The notes: a model not told the origin generated them from the sequence alone. Counted from the stretch's first letter, positions 18,861 to 29,956 are shown. The stretch: 64,000 nucleotides of DNA from Liquorilactobacillus sicerae (GCF_029916425.1 NZ_JAHAVQ010000002.1:62001-126000), one strand, 5' to 3'. Numbers and translations: made by a program.

Positions 18861-20018
18861 TTAAGCTTGATCACTAACCGCAGCGGTTAATGCTTGTTTT
18901 AAATCGGCTTTTAAATCGGCTGCATCCTCAATTCCAACTGCCAAACGAATCAGTTGCGGAGTTATTCCGGCCGCCAATCGCTCTTCGGGTGGTAATTCAG
19001 CATGACTCATTTCATAAGGCAACTCAGCTAAACTTTCCACTGCTCCTAAACTAACCGCCAGCTTGAATAACTGGAAATGATTGACAAATTTAGCCGCATC
19101 CACATTTGGTGCTAGTTCAAAGGAAAATACTCCACCAAAACCATGACACTCAGCAACGGCAACTTGATGATCCTCATTACCTGGCAGTCCTGGATAGTGA
19201 AGACAGGCAATTTCTGGTAATGGTTGTAAAAACTTGATCAAAGCCACAACATTTTCCATTTGCCGATCCAGTCGCAATGCTAAGGTTTGAATTCCGCGCC
19301 GCACTAAACTGGCATCTTGCGGCGATAAAACTCCGCCCAGAGCATTTTGAATAAAATAAATTTTTTGACCTAGTTTAGCAGTTTTGGTAACTACTAAACC
19401 AGCAATTACATCTGAATGGCCGCTTAAATACTTAGTTGCTGAATGCACCACAATATCCGCACCAAGCAGCAATGGTTTTTGCAAATACGGGGTCAAAAAA
19501 GTATTATCAACGATCGTGAGCAAACCAGCTTGACGAGCTAGTTGCGAAATTTTTTTAACACTCGCTACTCGCAAAAGTGGATTGGAGACCGGTTCAAAAT
19601 AAATCGCTTTAGTATTGGGTTGGATTGCTGCTTTGACCGCTTTTAAGTCACGGGGATCGACAGAAGTAAAAGTAATTTCCCGCTCTTTAAAATACTGATT
19701 CAATAATCGATAAGTTCCGCCATAAATCTGATCGCCAACAATCAGATGATCTCCTGGTTTAAAAATTGCTAAAACTGCATGAATTGCTGCCATGCCAGAT
19801 GAAAAAGCAAATCCACAAGCACCCTCTTCTAACTGAGCAATCTGTTTTTCTAAAAATTCACGAGTCGGATTGCCTGAGCGAGCATAATCCCATCTAGCTG
19901 GTGTATGTAACGAACGATATTGGTAAGTTGAAGAATTATAAATGGGAATATTTACCGCACCAGTTTGATTATCATTAATTGTCTGACCGTGAACTAATTG
20001 TGTATTAAAACCTGTCAT
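18861..20018 (-). CDS. Cystathionine beta-lyase / gamma-synthase (MetC/MetB family)
   Basis: Trans-sulfuration PLP enzyme (385 aa). The PLP lysine is in [12 protein letters not shown], with ARSGNPTR for phosphate and substrate binding and [11 protein letters not shown]. MetB and MetC cannot be separated by motif, and lactobacillar members often have both activities. The ATG at 20016-20018 follows AAAGGAG at suitable spacing. First gene behind a Met T-box, in operon with metY; together they could make homocysteine from O-acylhomoserine by two routes. Confidence 0.88.
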   Translation of the reverse strand: MTGFNTQLVHGQTINDNQTGAVNIPIYNSSTYQYRSLHTPARWDYARSGNPTREFLEKQIAQLEEGACGFAFSSGMAAIHAVLAIFKPGDHLIVGDQIYGGTYRLLNQYFKEREITFTSVDPRDLKAVKAAIQPNTKAIYFEPVSNPLLRVASVKKISQLARQAGLLTIVDNTFLTPYLQKPLLLGADIVVHSATKYLSGHSDVIAGLVVTKTAKLGQKIYFIQNALGGVLSPQDASLVRRGIQTLALRLDRQMENVVALIKFLQPLPEIACLHYPGLPGNEDHQVAVAECHGFGGVFSFELAPNVDAAKFVNHFQLFKLAVSLGAVESLAELPYEMSHAELPPEERLAAGITPQLIRLAVGIEDAADLKADLKQALTAAVSDQA

Positions 20019-20050
20019 AATTAAGCCCTCTCCTTTACTTGAAGCTATCA

Positions 20051-20332
20051 AAAAAGCATTTTCGTCCATCACTAAAGAAACTAGCTAAGGACGAAAATGC
20101 TTTTCGCGTTACCACCTTAATTTGAATAGTTTTTGCAAACTATTCCTCAATAGGTACTTTGATCATACCTTGACTCGTTATCGGGAGTACCCGCGACTGC
20201 TTGATTACACACTGCAACTTATCAATCGAATTACTTAGTAAGACCATCTTCAATTGCTCATGATTATTGCCTTCCAGCGACTCAACAACTCTCTAAAAAT
20301 CAATTTGTCAATTTACTCATCTTACCGTTTAA
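20051..20332 (-). promoter_or_regulatory. Met T-box leader of the metC/B-metY operon
   Basis: The T-box AAGGTGGTAACGCG (about 20120-20104) precedes a terminator with arms agcattttcgtcc and ggacgaaaatgct (20051-20105). The specifier is AUG at 20247-20245 in the context GAAG-AUG-G, the same context as in the other two Met leaders here. A consensus promoter is not clear; the start probably overlaps the ppk2 stop region. Confidence 0.9.
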
Positions 20333-20333
20333 A

Positions 20334-21212
20334 CTAATTTTCACTATTTAAAATATTTAAAGCTTCTCGTAATTTTTCCTGCTGTTCTGGCAACATCTTT
20401 GGATAACTTAATGGCAACTCCTTCATTCGTTCAACAATTATATTTGACACGCACATTCTTGAATACCATTTATCATCTGATGGAATCACATACCAAGGAT
20501 TTTTTTCAGTAGCGGTTTTATTGATTGCATCCTGATAAGCTTTTTGATAATCTTTCCAATACTTGCGTTCCTTGATATCAGCTTCAGAGAACTTCCAATT
20601 GTGACTAGGCAACTCTATTCGCCGTAAAAAACGTTTTCGCTGTTCTTCTTTAGAGATATGCAAGAAAAATTTCAAGATTAAAAAGCCATTGCGTGATAAA
20701 TATTTTTCAAAATAACAAATATCTTCATAACGCTGAACAAAGAAATGTTGATCGATCTTTTCCGGTTTGTTGATTGAGCCCAAGTGAGCATTTAAAACTA
20801 TTTTTGGATGCACGCGACTAATTAGAACGTCTTCATAATATGATCGGTTAAAAATTCCAATCGTTCCTCTCGCGGGAACATGTTGATGGATCCGCCATAA
20901 ATAATCGTGATCCAACTCTAAATTTGTTGGCTGTTTAAAACTTGTCACTTGGCAGCCCGCTGGATTGACCCCGCTCATTACATGTCGAATCATACTGTCC
21001 TTGCCAGCCGCATCCATCGCTTGAAAAACGATTAGAACACCATAGCGATTCTGAGCTGACAACATTCCCTGTAACTCGGTTAATTTGCCGATATTTTCAG
21101 CAATTTGGGCTTTGATCTGATCTTTTTCAACCTTTTTAGTTGCTGCGGTCAAAGCCTTCTTCAAATTACAAGTATCAAATTTATCATAACGATAACTATC
21201 AGCCAACGTCAT
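20334..21212 (-). CDS. ppk2: Polyphosphate kinase 2 family protein
   Basis: Polyphosphate:nucleotide phosphotransferase, a single P-loop kinase domain (292 aa). It has Walker A FQAMDAAGKDSM, the GVNPAGCQVTSFKQPT loop, Walker B region FNRSYYEDVLISRVHP and a basic lid (KEEQRKRFLRR). One-domain PPK2s usually phosphorylate AMP or ADP from polyphosphate, but the class is not assignable by eye. The ATG at 21212 has GAGGAGG 7 bases upstream. It is a single gene upstream of the Met T-box region. Confidence 0.88.
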   Translation of the reverse strand: MTLADSYRYDKFDTCNLKKALTAATKKVEKDQIKAQIAENIGKLTELQGMLSAQNRYGVLIVFQAMDAAGKDSMIRHVMSGVNPAGCQVTSFKQPTNLELDHDYLWRIHQHVPARGTIGIFNRSYYEDVLISRVHPKIVLNAHLGSINKPEKIDQHFFVQRYEDICYFEKYLSRNGFLILKFFLHISKEEQRKRFLRRIELPSHNWKFSEADIKERKYWKDYQKAYQDAINKTATEKNPWYVIPSDDKWYSRMCVSNIIVERMKELPLSYPKMLPEQQEKLREALNILNSEN

Positions 21213-21342
21213 TTTGTTTCCTCCTCTAAATTCCAACATTTTTTAGTTTATAAACTTTTAACATATATTTATCATACCACTAAGTTGGAAGAGGGTAATG
21301 GAAAAAAACGCAAGTTGAAACTGACATTAGTTGCTAATTAAC

Positions 21343-22491
21343 TTAAACTGAAAAATAGGCTTTAACTAAATCACGATAGATCTTAATCATTGCCAAAAAA
21401 CTTGGCAGAGTTGTAAATTCATTATTTTGATGAGCACTTTTCCAAGCATCTGGCCCTAAAACAATGGCTTTGATCCGAGGATTGCGTTCAACAAAGACAC
21501 TAGCATCAGTTGCCCCATTAATCGTTGTCAATCCAATCACTTGATCAGCAAAATGTTCAGCTGAAATTGCCGCTGCTGTTTGGACAAACAAATCATCGGC
21601 AGCCGTCTTAACTGGATAAAAATTATGCAGTAATTTAAACTGCAATTGAAAGCGGCTTTGCCCATTGATGGCTGAAACTTGGTCCTTGATCAACTGGATA
21701 ACTTTTTGATTAGGAAAAGCTGGCGTTGGTCGCAGGTTACCAAACAAGACTGCTTGATCGGGAATGATATTGATTTGGCTGCCACCAGAAATCATTGTAA
21801 TGCTGTGCTTGAACGCACCTAAGTCTGGATCACGCGGTGCCTGATCGAATAAATGCTTCTCAACTGTCAGATAAGCATTTAAACCACTGATTGCATTAAT
21901 CCCTGCTTCCGGTCGTGAACTGTGAACCGATTTGCCAAAACTTTGAATTTGATAATTGATTGTCCCAGCATGTGCATAAACAACTTGCCCGCTAGTTGGT
22001 TCACCGACGACCATTGCATTAACATCATCGACCAAGCCTTGTTTGGCCAAGCGATAAGCCCCAGGCGTACCAAATTCTTCGCCAGCAGTTGCTAACAAGC
22101 GCAGGGTCCCTGGTGGATTCCAACCAGATTCTGCCAACTCGGCCAATGCAATTATTTCAGCAGCCAGCCCACTTTTCATGTCCGCTGATCCACGACCATA
22201 AATCCGCTCACCGATAATCGTTGCTTTGAATGGATCGGTTTTCCATTTAACCTGATCTCCAACTGCTACGGTATCTTGATGACCCGTTAAGCAAAAAACT
22301 TGATCCGTCTGCTTTTCACCGATTTCAGCAATTAGGTTGGCACGTTGACCGTCAAAACGATCAATTTTAGCTTTGATGCCAAATCTTTCCAAAAATTTGG
22401 CTAAATATTCTGCAACTTTAAGCTCATGATCATTAACTGATTCAATCGCTATCAAATCTTCCAAAACTTTGATTTTTTCCTGTTGCCGCAT
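21343..22491 (-). CDS. M20 family metallopeptidase / deacylase (ArgE/DapE family)
   Basis: Zn-dependent amidohydrolase of 382 aa. Metal ligands sit in LTGHQDTV, YGRGSADMKSG and TAGEEFGTPG, and a dimerisation domain lies between. It is the last gene of a metQ-metN-metI transcript, 21 bases after metI. That position suggests it hydrolyses an N-acyl or peptide-bound methionine-type substrate brought in by the transporter (inference). Database names would probably be ArgE, DapE or aminoacylase; the sequence alone does not choose. Confidence 0.8.
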   Translation of the reverse strand: MRQQEKIKVLEDLIAIESVNDHELKVAEYLAKFLERFGIKAKIDRFDGQRANLIAEIGEKQTDQVFCLTGHQDTVAVGDQVKWKTDPFKATIIGERIYGRGSADMKSGLAAEIIALAELAESGWNPPGTLRLLATAGEEFGTPGAYRLAKQGLVDDVNAMVVGEPTSGQVVYAHAGTINYQIQSFGKSVHSSRPEAGINAISGLNAYLTVEKHLFDQAPRDPDLGAFKHSITMISGGSQINIIPDQAVLFGNLRPTPAFPNQKVIQLIKDQVSAINGQSRFQLQFKLLHNFYPVKTAADDLFVQTAAAISAEHFADQVIGLTTINGATDASVFVERNPRIKAIVLGPDAWKSAHQNNEFTTLPSFLAMIKIYRDLVKAYFSV

Positions 22492-22512
22492 CTGCTCATC
22501 CCTTTTAATTGG

Positions 22513-23217
22513 TTAACCAGCTGTTTTGTGATTAAAGACTTTGGCTAAAATATCACCAACCAGCTGAACGATCATTACCAAAACTAAGACTAATAAAGTA
22601 GCCATAAAGGTTGTATCATTGGCAAATCGATTATAACCATAAGCAATTGCCATGTTTCCTAAACCACCCGCACCAATTGCCCCGGCCATTGCCGTTAAGC
22701 CAATCAAACTGATCAAAGTAACGGTTGTCACGCGGATCAGCTCGGAACGTGATTCACGCAGATAAACGTCAAAAATCAAATCAGAGAAAGTCGCTCCAAC
22801 CGATTGAGCCGCTTCAATAATTCCATGATCAACACTTTTTAAAGCCACTTGAACCTGCCGTGCATAAAAGGGAAACACCCCTAGTGATAAAGGTACCAAA
22901 GCTGCTGTGGTCCCAATTTGTGTTCCCACCAGCAATTTTGTAAACGGCGCAATGAAAGCTAATAAAATGATAAATGGAATTGCCCGGAAGAGCGAAACGA
23001 CTTTATCGAAAATGCTGAATAAGGTATGATTGGGAGCAATACCATCTTCATCAGTCAAAACTAATCCGATCCCAAAAACCAAGCCAAGAATCCCACCAAA
23101 GATTGCGGACCAAAATGTCATATACAGTGTTTCGCCAATTGCCGGCAGCCAACCACCATCGCCGGTCCATCCCTGATAAACAACATTTGGAAAATATTTT
23201 GCAAATAAATCAGCCAT
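22513..23217 (-). CDS. metI: Methionine ABC transporter permease
   Basis: Inner-membrane subunit of a MetNIQ importer (234 aa), with about five membrane helices. The EAA-type loop lies in [21 protein letters not shown], where the ATPase docks. I chose the ATG at 23217 (MADLFAKYF) because AAGGAG lies 8 bases upstream. It overlaps the metN stop by 8 bases. Confidence 0.9.
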   Translation of the reverse strand: MADLFAKYFPNVVYQGWTGDGGWLPAIGETLYMTFWSAIFGGILGLVFGIGLVLTDEDGIAPNHTLFSIFDKVVSLFRAIPFIILLAFIAPFTKLLVGTQIGTTAALVPLSLGVFPFYARQVQVALKSVDHGIIEAAQSVGATFSDLIFDVYLRESRSELIRVTTVTLISLIGLTAMAGAIGAGGLGNMAIAYGYNRFANDTTFMATLLVLVLVMIVQLVGDILAKVFNHKTAG

Positions 23218-24301
23218 TTTCAGTTTCTCCTTCCTGTAATTCGTCTTCAGCAATTTCAGTAATGATGACCTCTTGCTTTTGCAAATAATCTAAGGCTTTA
23301 ATGCGACCTGCTGCTGTACCTTTAATGATCACAAACAAAGTTCCGACTGGCGTGCCATGTAAAATTTCAATATTACTGTAAATAATATTGGCCTCAACGT
23401 TAAAGTCACGATACAATTTGACCAAAATCGGTTCACTAACCGAATTACCCACATAGGTCAACTGAATGATCCTTTCGTCAGCACCTAGTTTGCCTAATTG
23501 ATATTTTTTCAAGATCGAAATAGCCTTTAGTGAACCGCCACCAATAAATTCACGGGTCAGTTGCTGTTTAGCATGTGTGAAAATATCCAATAATTTTCCC
23601 CGTTCAATTATGCGTCCATTGTCCATTACGGCTACTTTATTAGCAATTCGTTTGACAGCATCCATTTCATGAGTGATCAATACGACCGTCAAGCCCAATT
23701 TTTGATTCAAATCTTTTAAAAGGTCTAGGATTTGGATCGTATTCTTAGGATCCAAGGCCGAGGTTCCTTCATCAGAAATCAAGATTTCAGGGTCATTAGC
23801 TAAAGCTCTGGCAATTGCCACCCTTTGCTGCTGACCACCAGACAGCTGTGCGGGATAAGAATCCGCACGGCTGTCAAGGCCAACTAATTTCAGTAATTTA
23901 CGCGACTTTTCTTCAATTTGTTTTTCTTTCAAGCCGCTATGCTTTAAGGCAAAGGCAACGTTGTCGATGATCGTTTGTTCATTGAGCAGATTAAAATGCT
24001 GAAAGATCATTCCAATTTTGCGCCGTTCAAATCTTAGCTTTTTGGCATCAATAACTTTTTTTTGCTGACCATCACCTTGGTACAAAAGCTCGCCATTGAC
24101 TTCCACGCGACCGGCAGTTGGAATCTGCAGCAGATTGATTACCCGCACTAGCGTCGACTTGCCAGCTCCAGAATAACCAACGATTCCATAAATATCTCCC
24201 TGTTCAACATGCAGCGTCACCTGTTTAACAGCTGCAACCCGTTTATCCTTTTGCTGAAACGTCACACTAACATCATCTAACTTAATAATTTCCTCGGCCA
24301 T
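23210..24301 (-). CDS. metN: Methionine ABC transporter ATP-binding protein
   Basis: ATPase of the MetNIQ importer (363 aa). It has Walker [10 protein letters not shown], signature LSGGQQQRV, Walker [14 protein letters not shown] and the H-loop ITHEMD. The C-terminal approx. 90 residues form the NIL domain that senses methionine in this family. The Walker B carries DEG where DEA is usual. The ATG at 24301 has CGAGGTG upstream. It lies between metQ and metI. Confidence 0.93.
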   Translation of the reverse strand: MAEEIIKLDDVSVTFQQKDKRVAAVKQVTLHVEQGDIYGIVGYSGAGKSTLVRVINLLQIPTAGRVEVNGELLYQGDGQQKKVIDAKKLRFERRKIGMIFQHFNLLNEQTIIDNVAFALKHSGLKEKQIEEKSRKLLKLVGLDSRADSYPAQLSGGQQQRVAIARALANDPEILISDEGTSALDPKNTIQILDLLKDLNQKLGLTVVLITHEMDAVKRIANKVAVMDNGRIIERGKLLDIFTHAKQQLTREFIGGGSLKAISILKKYQLGKLGADERIIQLTYVGNSVSEPILVKLYRDFNVEANIIYSNIEILHGTPVGTLFVIIKGTAAGRIKALDYLQKQEVIITEIAEDELQEGETENG

Positions 24302-24337
24302 AATAACACCTCGCATCTTCTTTCACTCATGTTTCAA

Positions 24338-25183
24338 TTATTTTAACTTGATATTCCAAGCTGGAATTTCAGCAGTTCCGTATTCTTTTTTCATCATCTG
24401 CTTGGTTTTAGCTGTTTGGTAAGCTTTAACGACCTCTTGATATTCCTTTTTATTTTTGTCCTTCTTATTAGCAGCAATCAAATTGATCCATTGTTCAGAA
24501 TCTTTATTGACCGGTTCAACATAAATAGCTGATTTGTAATTCAAGTCAGCCGCTTGCGCATAGTTGGTATTGATGACCGCTGCATCAACATCTGACAACG
24601 AACGAGCGGTCTGGCTGGCATCAAGTTCTTTAATCTTCAAATTTTTAGGGTTTTTAGCAATTGATTTTACCGTAGCTAAATCAGTATCAGATTTCAAAGT
24701 GATTAAACCGGCATTCTTTAATAAAAATAATGCTCGTGATTCATTGGTTGCATCATTTGGAACGGCAATGGTTGCTCCATCAGGAATGTCTTTGACTTGT
24801 TTATACTTTTTCGAATATAATCTGATCGGCGTAATAAAAGTTTTACCAATTGAGACAATATTGGTTTTGTTAGCTTTATTCCAGGCATCTAAAAAGGCTT
24901 GATGCTGAAAGGCATTTAAATCAACATCTCCTTCAGCTAAGGCTTTGTTAGGCTGAGAATAATCAGTAAATTTCTTAAATTTCAATTTAATATTATATTT
25001 TTTCTTAGCTGTTTGAGCAACTGTCTTCCAAATTGCATCTTCTTGTTTAACCCCAGACATGATCCCGATTGTTACCGTTTTTGAGGCAGTTTTTTTCTGA
25101 CCGCCACCAAAGCTGAAGTAAGCAGCAACAATTATCACAACTGCAACGACTAACCAAATAAATAAACTTTTCTTTTTTTTCAT
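24338..25183 (-). CDS. metQ: Methionine ABC transporter substrate-binding protein (MetQ/NlpA family)
   Basis: Extracytoplasmic methionine receptor (281 aa) with the NlpA fold (IGIMSGVKQEDAIWKTV start, FTDYSQPNKALAEGDVDLNAFQH, AVPNDATNESRAL). Its N-terminus is a Lys-rich segment and one hydrophobic helix, but no lipobox cysteine follows, so the protein appears anchored by an uncleaved helix rather than lipid. The ATG at 25183 follows GGAG. First gene behind a Met T-box. Confidence 0.9.
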   Translation of the reverse strand: MKKKKSLFIWLVVAVVIIVAAYFSFGGGQKKTASKTVTIGIMSGVKQEDAIWKTVAQTAKKKYNIKLKFKKFTDYSQPNKALAEGDVDLNAFQHQAFLDAWNKANKTNIVSIGKTFITPIRLYSKKYKQVKDIPDGATIAVPNDATNESRALFLLKNAGLITLKSDTDLATVKSIAKNPKNLKIKELDASQTARSLSDVDAAVINTNYAQAADLNYKSAIYVEPVNKDSEQWINLIAANKKDKNKKEYQEVVKAYQTAKTKQMMKKEYGTAEIPAWNIKLK

Positions 25184-25289
25184 TTTTTCCACTCCTATTT
25201 TTTTATGCTTTTAACTAAATAACTGATCTGCTAGTTGCAGCAACACATTCGTTTGATCATTATTAATTCCCCCATTTTTTGAATTTTTG

Positions 25290-25560
25290 ACCGAAAAAAA
25301 AGTTCGTCCTCAAAAATTAAGGACGAACTTTGTCGTGGTACCACCTTGGTTTGCAGTTAACTTAACTGCCTCAGTAGATTACACCATCTAAGTATAATCT
25401 TGCGTTTATAACGTTCGCAACCACGTCAACAGCTAAGCAATCACCGCCACCATTCCGAGTCCATCTTCCAAAATTTCATTCCACTTCATCACACCGACCT
25501 GAAGCTCTCTTAGAAAATTCATCTTGTACTCTACTCTTCAAAATGTTTTATTCGATCAAA
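25290..25560 (-). promoter_or_regulatory. Met T-box leader of metQNI
   Basis: The T-box AAGGTGGTACCACG (about 25348-25335) is followed by a terminator with arms aaagttcgtcc and ggacgaacttt and a U-run (25292-25330). The AUG specifier is at 25464-25462 in GGAAG-AUG-GAC. Uncharged tRNA-Met should switch the transporter on. Confidence 0.92.
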
Positions 25561-25574
25561 AGTTTATATTTTGT

Positions 25575-25602
25575 ATTATATCTGATTTCATAAATTTGTC
25601 AA
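25575..25602 (-). promoter_or_regulatory. Promoter of the metQNI leader
   Basis: TTGACA (25602-25597), a 16-base spacer and TATAAT (25580-25575) on the minus strand, close to consensus. It begins 3 bases past the stop of the upstream phosphatase gene. Confidence 0.8.
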
Positions 25603-25605
25603 GGC

Positions 25606-26136
25606 TCAAATTAGCTTGTATGTGTCAAGTTTTTGGATTTGGCAAAATTCAGTTCGCTCATTACCAGTGAACTGACGAATCAATTCTCCATGAGTCACAC
25701 AAGCAATTGTCGCATAATCGGCTGCGTATCTTTGAAAAACCTTGACAGCGCGTTTTTTCAACTCACCAGCAGTTTCATAATCCAGCGCCGTCTGACAAAA
25801 GTTTGGTGCATGCCGATACGCTTGATAAGCTGCCACCGCCTGATCATCTGTGACTGCTTTGTTTTTGGCGGGCAACCATTCATGCAAACCTAATTCAACT
25901 TTTACCGGAAAAGCTTGATGGCGTGAAAGTTCCAAAGCCGTCTGTAAAGCGCGCGGATATGGCGATGAAATCAGCAACTCAATTTGATCAAAAATTGGAT
26001 TTTTGGCTGCTTGTTGGGCTTGTCTTATACCGCGCTTGCTTAAACCTGCTAATTCACGACCAAAGCCTAAATAACCCGCTGTTTTGACGGCAGTATAATC
26101 CGGTTCGCCATGACGAATCAAGTAAATAATCAACAT
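25606..26136 (-). CDS. Histidine phosphatase superfamily protein
   Basis: Phosphoglycerate-mutase-like phosphatase (176 aa). The phosphohistidine motif RHGE is at residues 8-11, the conserved arginine in SSPYPRALQT, and the second His in CVTHGE. The substrate is unknown. The ribosome site is weak (GGGATGAT directly before ATG). It is read toward metQ but separated from it by the Met T-box promoter. Confidence 0.85.
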   Translation of the reverse strand: MLIIYLIRHGEPDYTAVKTAGYLGFGRELAGLSKRGIRQAQQAAKNPIFDQIELLISSPYPRALQTALELSRHQAFPVKVELGLHEWLPAKNKAVTDDQAVAAYQAYRHAPNFCQTALDYETAGELKKRAVKVFQRYAADYATIACVTHGELIRQFTGNERTEFCQIQKLDTYKLI

Positions 26137-26149
26137 ATCATCCCATTAT

Positions 26150-26380
26150 CTAACTAATTTTTAAAAGTTTTCTATTTAAAATCTTCTTGAGAAATTTGGC
26201 AGTTTCGTTCACCGTTAAAATGACCATTCCCAATAAAACTGGCAAAATCCAACCCCAAAACAAACTGATCGAAGTTGTACGGAAAATATCCTGCAAAAAT
26301 CAACAACTTCAAGACCAGCAAAGCACCAATGATTTAAAATTCCATTTTATTTTAAAAGATAGCTTTTGGAAAAACAAATT
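26150..26380 (-). pseudogene. Possible decayed small membrane-protein gene
   Basis: A 48-codon frame at 26150-26296 encodes a hydrophobic segment followed by a basic tail (FLKKILNRKLLK), but it starts at a TTG with no ribosome site. Further upstream, the same frame (FFQKLSFKIKWNFKSL) is interrupted by two TGA codons, and the neighbouring frame carries a second hydrophobic stretch (LLVLKLLIFAG). This fits a small membrane protein broken by frameshifts. The evidence is compositional only, and a non-coding interval is possible. Confidence 0.25.
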
Positions 26381-26490
26381 CCCTTATTCAAATTCCTCTA
26401 AAAGTTATTGAAATGCTTTAATTTTAGCACATTTTGTTGTCATTATATAAATGACTTTGGATAAAACAAAAATTAAATGAAATGATTTAT

Positions 26491-27150
26491 TTAATTAAGC
26501 TTTTGCTTTGGAGTAATGACCTTTTGCAGTAAGCCTAACACAAAATCAGAAATGATCGCCATCAAAGCTGTTGGCAGTGCTCCGGCTAAAATAATCGCGC
26601 CACCATTCGTAGCATTTGTCCCGCGAATAATAATATCACCTAAACCGCCGGCTCCAACAAATGAACCAATCGCTGTAATGCCAATGGCAATCACCAAAGC
26701 ATTACGAATGCCACCCATAATTACCGATAACGACAAAGGCAGTTCGATTAGATAAAGAATCTGAAAACGCGTCATTCCCATTCCTTTGCCGGTGTCTAAG
26801 ATCGTCGGATCAATTCCTTGCATTCCAGCATAAGTGTTTTTAATGATCGGCAAAAGTGAATACAAAAAGACCGTAGCAATCACCGTATTAACGCCCAAGC
26901 CCAAGACCAGCATAATCATCGATAATAACGCCAAAGACGGAATCGTTTGAATCACATTGGCAAGACTGATCACTATCCCGCTCAAACGGCGATGGCGGGC
27001 AATTAAAATTCCAATTGGAATCCCGATAATCGCTGCAAATAAGACTCCATAAATTGAAATCAGGAAATGCCGCGAAAACTGAGCTAAAACATAATTACCG
27101 TTTTGGCTCAGATAATACCAAAACTGGTCCCATAAATTCATTTTGGCCAT
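26491..27150 (-). CDS. opuCD: OpuC-type glycine betaine/carnitine/choline ABC permease
   Basis: Membrane subunit (219 aa) with the ABC permease core: [14 protein letters not shown], the docking loop DTGKGMGMTRFQ and GAGGLGDIIIRG. Its ATG shares one base with the opuCC stop (TAATG), so translation is coupled. Last gene of a four-gene OpuC-like operon for osmolyte uptake. It is a paralogue of the opuCB-like gene. Confidence 0.9.
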   Translation of the reverse strand: MAKMNLWDQFWYYLSQNGNYVLAQFSRHFLISIYGVLFAAIIGIPIGILIARHRRLSGIVISLANVIQTIPSLALLSMIMLVLGLGVNTVIATVFLYSLLPIIKNTYAGMQGIDPTILDTGKGMGMTRFQILYLIELPLSLSVIMGGIRNALVIAIGITAIGSFVGAGGLGDIIIRGTNATNGGAIILAGALPTALMAIISDFVLGLLQKVITPKQKLN

Positions 27151-28085
27151 TATTGATCATCTCCTCGAAAATAATGATGCTTTACCAAAAAATTATGTGC
27201 AACAACTGACGGTTCAAGTAAATCATTATCAGCTTGATAATTCAAAGCTTGCATCGTTTTCAAATTGATCTTACCATCCAAACGATGCAGCAACGGTCCA
27301 AGTTTTGGATATTTTTTCAACAATGAATCATTGACCACCATTGAGCAATTATACGGAGGAAAGAAGTGCCGATCATCTTTTAAAAGCTTCAGGTCATAAC
27401 TTTTGATACGCCCATCTGTCGAGTAACCTAAAACAACTTGCATTTTCCCGGCTTCAACCGCATCATAAACCAATCCGATCTGCATCGGTGAAACACGCTT
27501 AAATGCAAAACCATAGTATTTTTCAAAATCTCGATAACCATCGCCTTTTCGGTTCATCCAGGAAGAATCAACCCCAGCATTTAGTTGACCGGCAACTTTT
27601 TTTAAATCCGAAACTTTTTTTAGTTGATTTCGACGGGCAAATTTCTGAGTCGTCATAAAAGCATAAGTGTCTGCAAAACCATATGATGGAAACCAAGTTT
27701 GGTGATACCTTTTTTGAAATTCACGCGTAACGATCCGCGTTGCTTTTTTGGAGTTTTTAACATTATCCATTTGCAATGTGCCAGTCAGATCGGTTCCAGT
27801 ATACCGGGTAGCTGAAATATCAGCATCACCGCGCAAAAGTGCTTGGTGAGCAACCGTTGAAGAGCCTAAATTATTGACAAGCGTTGTTTGATAGCCCAGT
27901 TCATGATGAATCAGTTCGGCAATAATATTTGCAACGATCTGCGACTCAGTCGAACTTTGCGAAGCAATTCGAATTGTCCCTTGATTAGTTGACCCACTAA
28001 CTCCCGGCAGGCCACAGCTGCTAAGAATCAGTAAGCCACTTAAGGCCAGTAGCCAGCAGCTAAACTGTTTGATTTTTAATTTCAT
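27150..28085 (-). CDS. opuCC: OpuC-type osmolyte-binding lipoprotein
   Basis: Quaternary-ammonium-binding protein (311 aa). The signal peptide ends in lipobox LSSC (residues 21-24, C24). Mature features are [31 protein letters not shown] and [12 protein letters not shown], as in OpuCC/ProX. Overlaps opuCB by 4 bases. Ligand among betaine, carnitine and choline is not resolved. Confidence 0.9.
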   Translation of the reverse strand: MKLKIKQFSCWLLALSGLLILSSCGLPGVSGSTNQGTIRIASQSSTESQIVANIIAELIHHELGYQTTLVNNLGSSTVAHQALLRGDADISATRYTGTDLTGTLQMDNVKNSKKATRIVTREFQKRYHQTWFPSYGFADTYAFMTTQKFARRNQLKKVSDLKKVAGQLNAGVDSSWMNRKGDGYRDFEKYYGFAFKRVSPMQIGLVYDAVEAGKMQVVLGYSTDGRIKSYDLKLLKDDRHFFPPYNCSMVVNDSLLKKYPKLGPLLHRLDGKINLKTMQALNYQADNDLLEPSVVAHNFLVKHHYFRGDDQ

Positions 28086-28726
28086 TTTTGCGCCCCCCCA
28101 GAACTTTTCTTCTCTGGAGTCAGGCGCTTTTCCAATAATCCCAGCAAGTAGTCGACAACAACTGCCATGATTGTAACTGGTATCGTGCCACCAATAATAA
28201 GATCCGGCTGGAAAAGATTCAGACCATTAAAAATAAAATCGCCTAACCCGCCACCACCAATAAACGAAGCTAAAGTCGCCCAGGAAATCACGTAAACGGC
28301 TGATAAGCGAATACCAGCCATAATTACCGGCATAGCAATTGGAATTTCTACTTGAATAATTGACTGTAAACTCGTCATGCCCATTCCTTTGACGCTGTCT
28401 TTTAGCTGCGGGTCAACACTTTCCATCCCTAAATACGTATTACGCAAAATTGGCAGCAGAGAGTAAATAAATAAGGCAACGATCGCCGGTAATTTACCAA
28501 TTCCGAAGATTGGAATCATCAAAGCTAATAAAGCAAGCGAAGGAATTGTCTGCAACATACTAGCCAAACCGATGACCACTTTAGCAGTTTTTAAAAAACG
28601 CGTCAAAATGATCCCTAGCGGCACTGCCACCAGCATGCCCAAGACCAGAGAAATTGCTGAAATGTATAGCTGTTCCCAAGTTTTTAACAGTAACTGACTG
28701 CCATATTGCTGCAAAAACGTTATCAT
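28082..28726 (-). CDS. opuCB: OpuC-type glycine betaine/carnitine/choline ABC permease
   Basis: Membrane subunit (214 aa) with [28 protein letters not shown] and [12 protein letters not shown]. Shares one base with the opuCA stop codon and overlaps opuCC by 4 bases, so the whole operon is tightly coupled. Confidence 0.9.
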   Translation of the reverse strand: MITFLQQYGSQLLLKTWEQLYISAISLVLGMLVAVPLGIILTRFLKTAKVVIGLASMLQTIPSLALLALMIPIFGIGKLPAIVALFIYSLLPILRNTYLGMESVDPQLKDSVKGMGMTSLQSIIQVEIPIAMPVIMAGIRLSAVYVISWATLASFIGGGGLGDFIFNGLNLFQPDLIIGGTIPVTIMAVVVDYLLGLLEKRLTPEKKSSGGAQK

Positions 28727-29901
28727 TACTGTTCACCGTCCTTATTGCTAGAAACCTGCTCCTCCTTATTGCCCCAAATAATGTCATAAACTAAATCGAC
28801 AAGCGATGAGCGCGTGACGATTCCTTGCAGCTTTCCTTGATGATTGATTACTGGGACGTATTTAACATCTTCTTTTAAAATCCGATCAACACTATTGCGA
28901 ATCAAAGTATCGGTGTAAATGGTAAATAGATCTGTTGATAATAAATCTGCTAAGCTTTTAGTACGATTATATTTGCTATCCAGATCGGCCAAATCAAGAT
29001 AGCCTTGCAAATGCCCTTGTTCGTCAGTGACTAATAAGGTATCAACCCGACGTTGGCGCATTAGCTCCACTGCCCGTTTTAATGACTGATCAAGTGTAAT
29101 TGCCACTGGATTCTGCAACATGATCTGCTGAGCAGTAGTAATGTCTGCTTTGGCTTGTAGCAAACGTTCTTCCCCAATGATTTTTTTCACAAACTGATTG
29201 GCTGGATGACGTAAGAGTTCGGTTGGCGGAGCCGTTTGAATGATTTTACCTTGATCCATTACCACAATTTTAGTTGCTAGTTTCAAAGCCTCATCCATGT
29301 CATGTGTTACAAAGACGACGGTTTTGCCTAATTTTTCTTGTAATTGTTTGACTAAATCCTGCAGACTTTCACGAGTAATCGGATCAAGTGCTCCAAACGG
29401 TTCATCCATCAAAATCAAATCTTGCTCAGCTGCTAAAGCACGAATGACACCGATTCGCTGCTGCTGCCCGCCTGACAGTTCTCCCGGATAACGATCCAAA
29501 AACTCAGGTGGCAATTCAACTAGCTTGATCAACTTTTGAGCTTGCTTGCGTTTTTTTTCTTCTGACCATTTCAAAAGCTTAGGCACCAAAGTAATATTCT
29601 CATAAATGCTCATATGCGGGATCAAACCAATATTTTGAATCACATAGCCGATTTTTCGCCGCAACTTAACTGGATCATATTTTTTTAAATTTTGGCCCTT
29701 AAAAAAAATTTCACCGGATGTTGGTGCCAGCATCCGGTTAATCATCCGCATCGTGGTCGTTTTCCCTGATCCTGATGTTCCAATCAAACAAATAAAATCT
29801 CCCTGATCAATCGTCAAGTTGATATCTTGAATCGCAGCTTGATTGCCGTGATAAATTTTTGAAACATTTTTAAACTCCAAAATTGGACCTACTTGATCCA
29901 T
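28726..29901 (-). CDS. opuCA: OpuC-type ABC ATPase with CBS domains
   Basis: ATP-binding subunit (391 aa) with Walker [12 protein letters not shown], signature [10 protein letters not shown], Walker [14 protein letters not shown] and THDMDEA. The C-terminal approx. 140 residues are two CBS motifs ([36 protein letters not shown]), which in OpuA/OpuC sense ionic strength or nucleotides. GAGGAGG precedes ATG. First gene of the operon. Confidence 0.92.
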   Translation of the reverse strand: MDQVGPILEFKNVSKIYHGNQAAIQDINLTIDQGDFICLIGTSGSGKTTTMRMINRMLAPTSGEIFFKGQNLKKYDPVKLRRKIGYVIQNIGLIPHMSIYENITLVPKLLKWSEEKKRKQAQKLIKLVELPPEFLDRYPGELSGGQQQRIGVIRALAAEQDLILMDEPFGALDPITRESLQDLVKQLQEKLGKTVVFVTHDMDEALKLATKIVVMDQGKIIQTAPPTELLRHPANQFVKKIIGEERLLQAKADITTAQQIMLQNPVAITLDQSLKRAVELMRQRRVDTLLVTDEQGHLQGYLDLADLDSKYNRTKSLADLLSTDLFTIYTDTLIRNSVDRILKEDVKYVPVINHQGKLQGIVTRSSLVDLVYDIIWGNKEEQVSSNKDGEQ

Positions 29902-29956
29902 TCTTGCGCCTCCTCAAAGATTTATGTGCTGCTAGCATAACAAAATTCCTATAAAC

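Noticed and set aside
24564-24902. 112-codon plus-strand frame inside metQ
   Set aside because: Antisense to a well-supported gene, without a ribosome site.
26187-26411. 74-codon plus-strand frame
   Set aside because: No ribosome site, and its composition resembles intergenic DNA. The opposite strand shows hydrophobic segments of a decayed gene.
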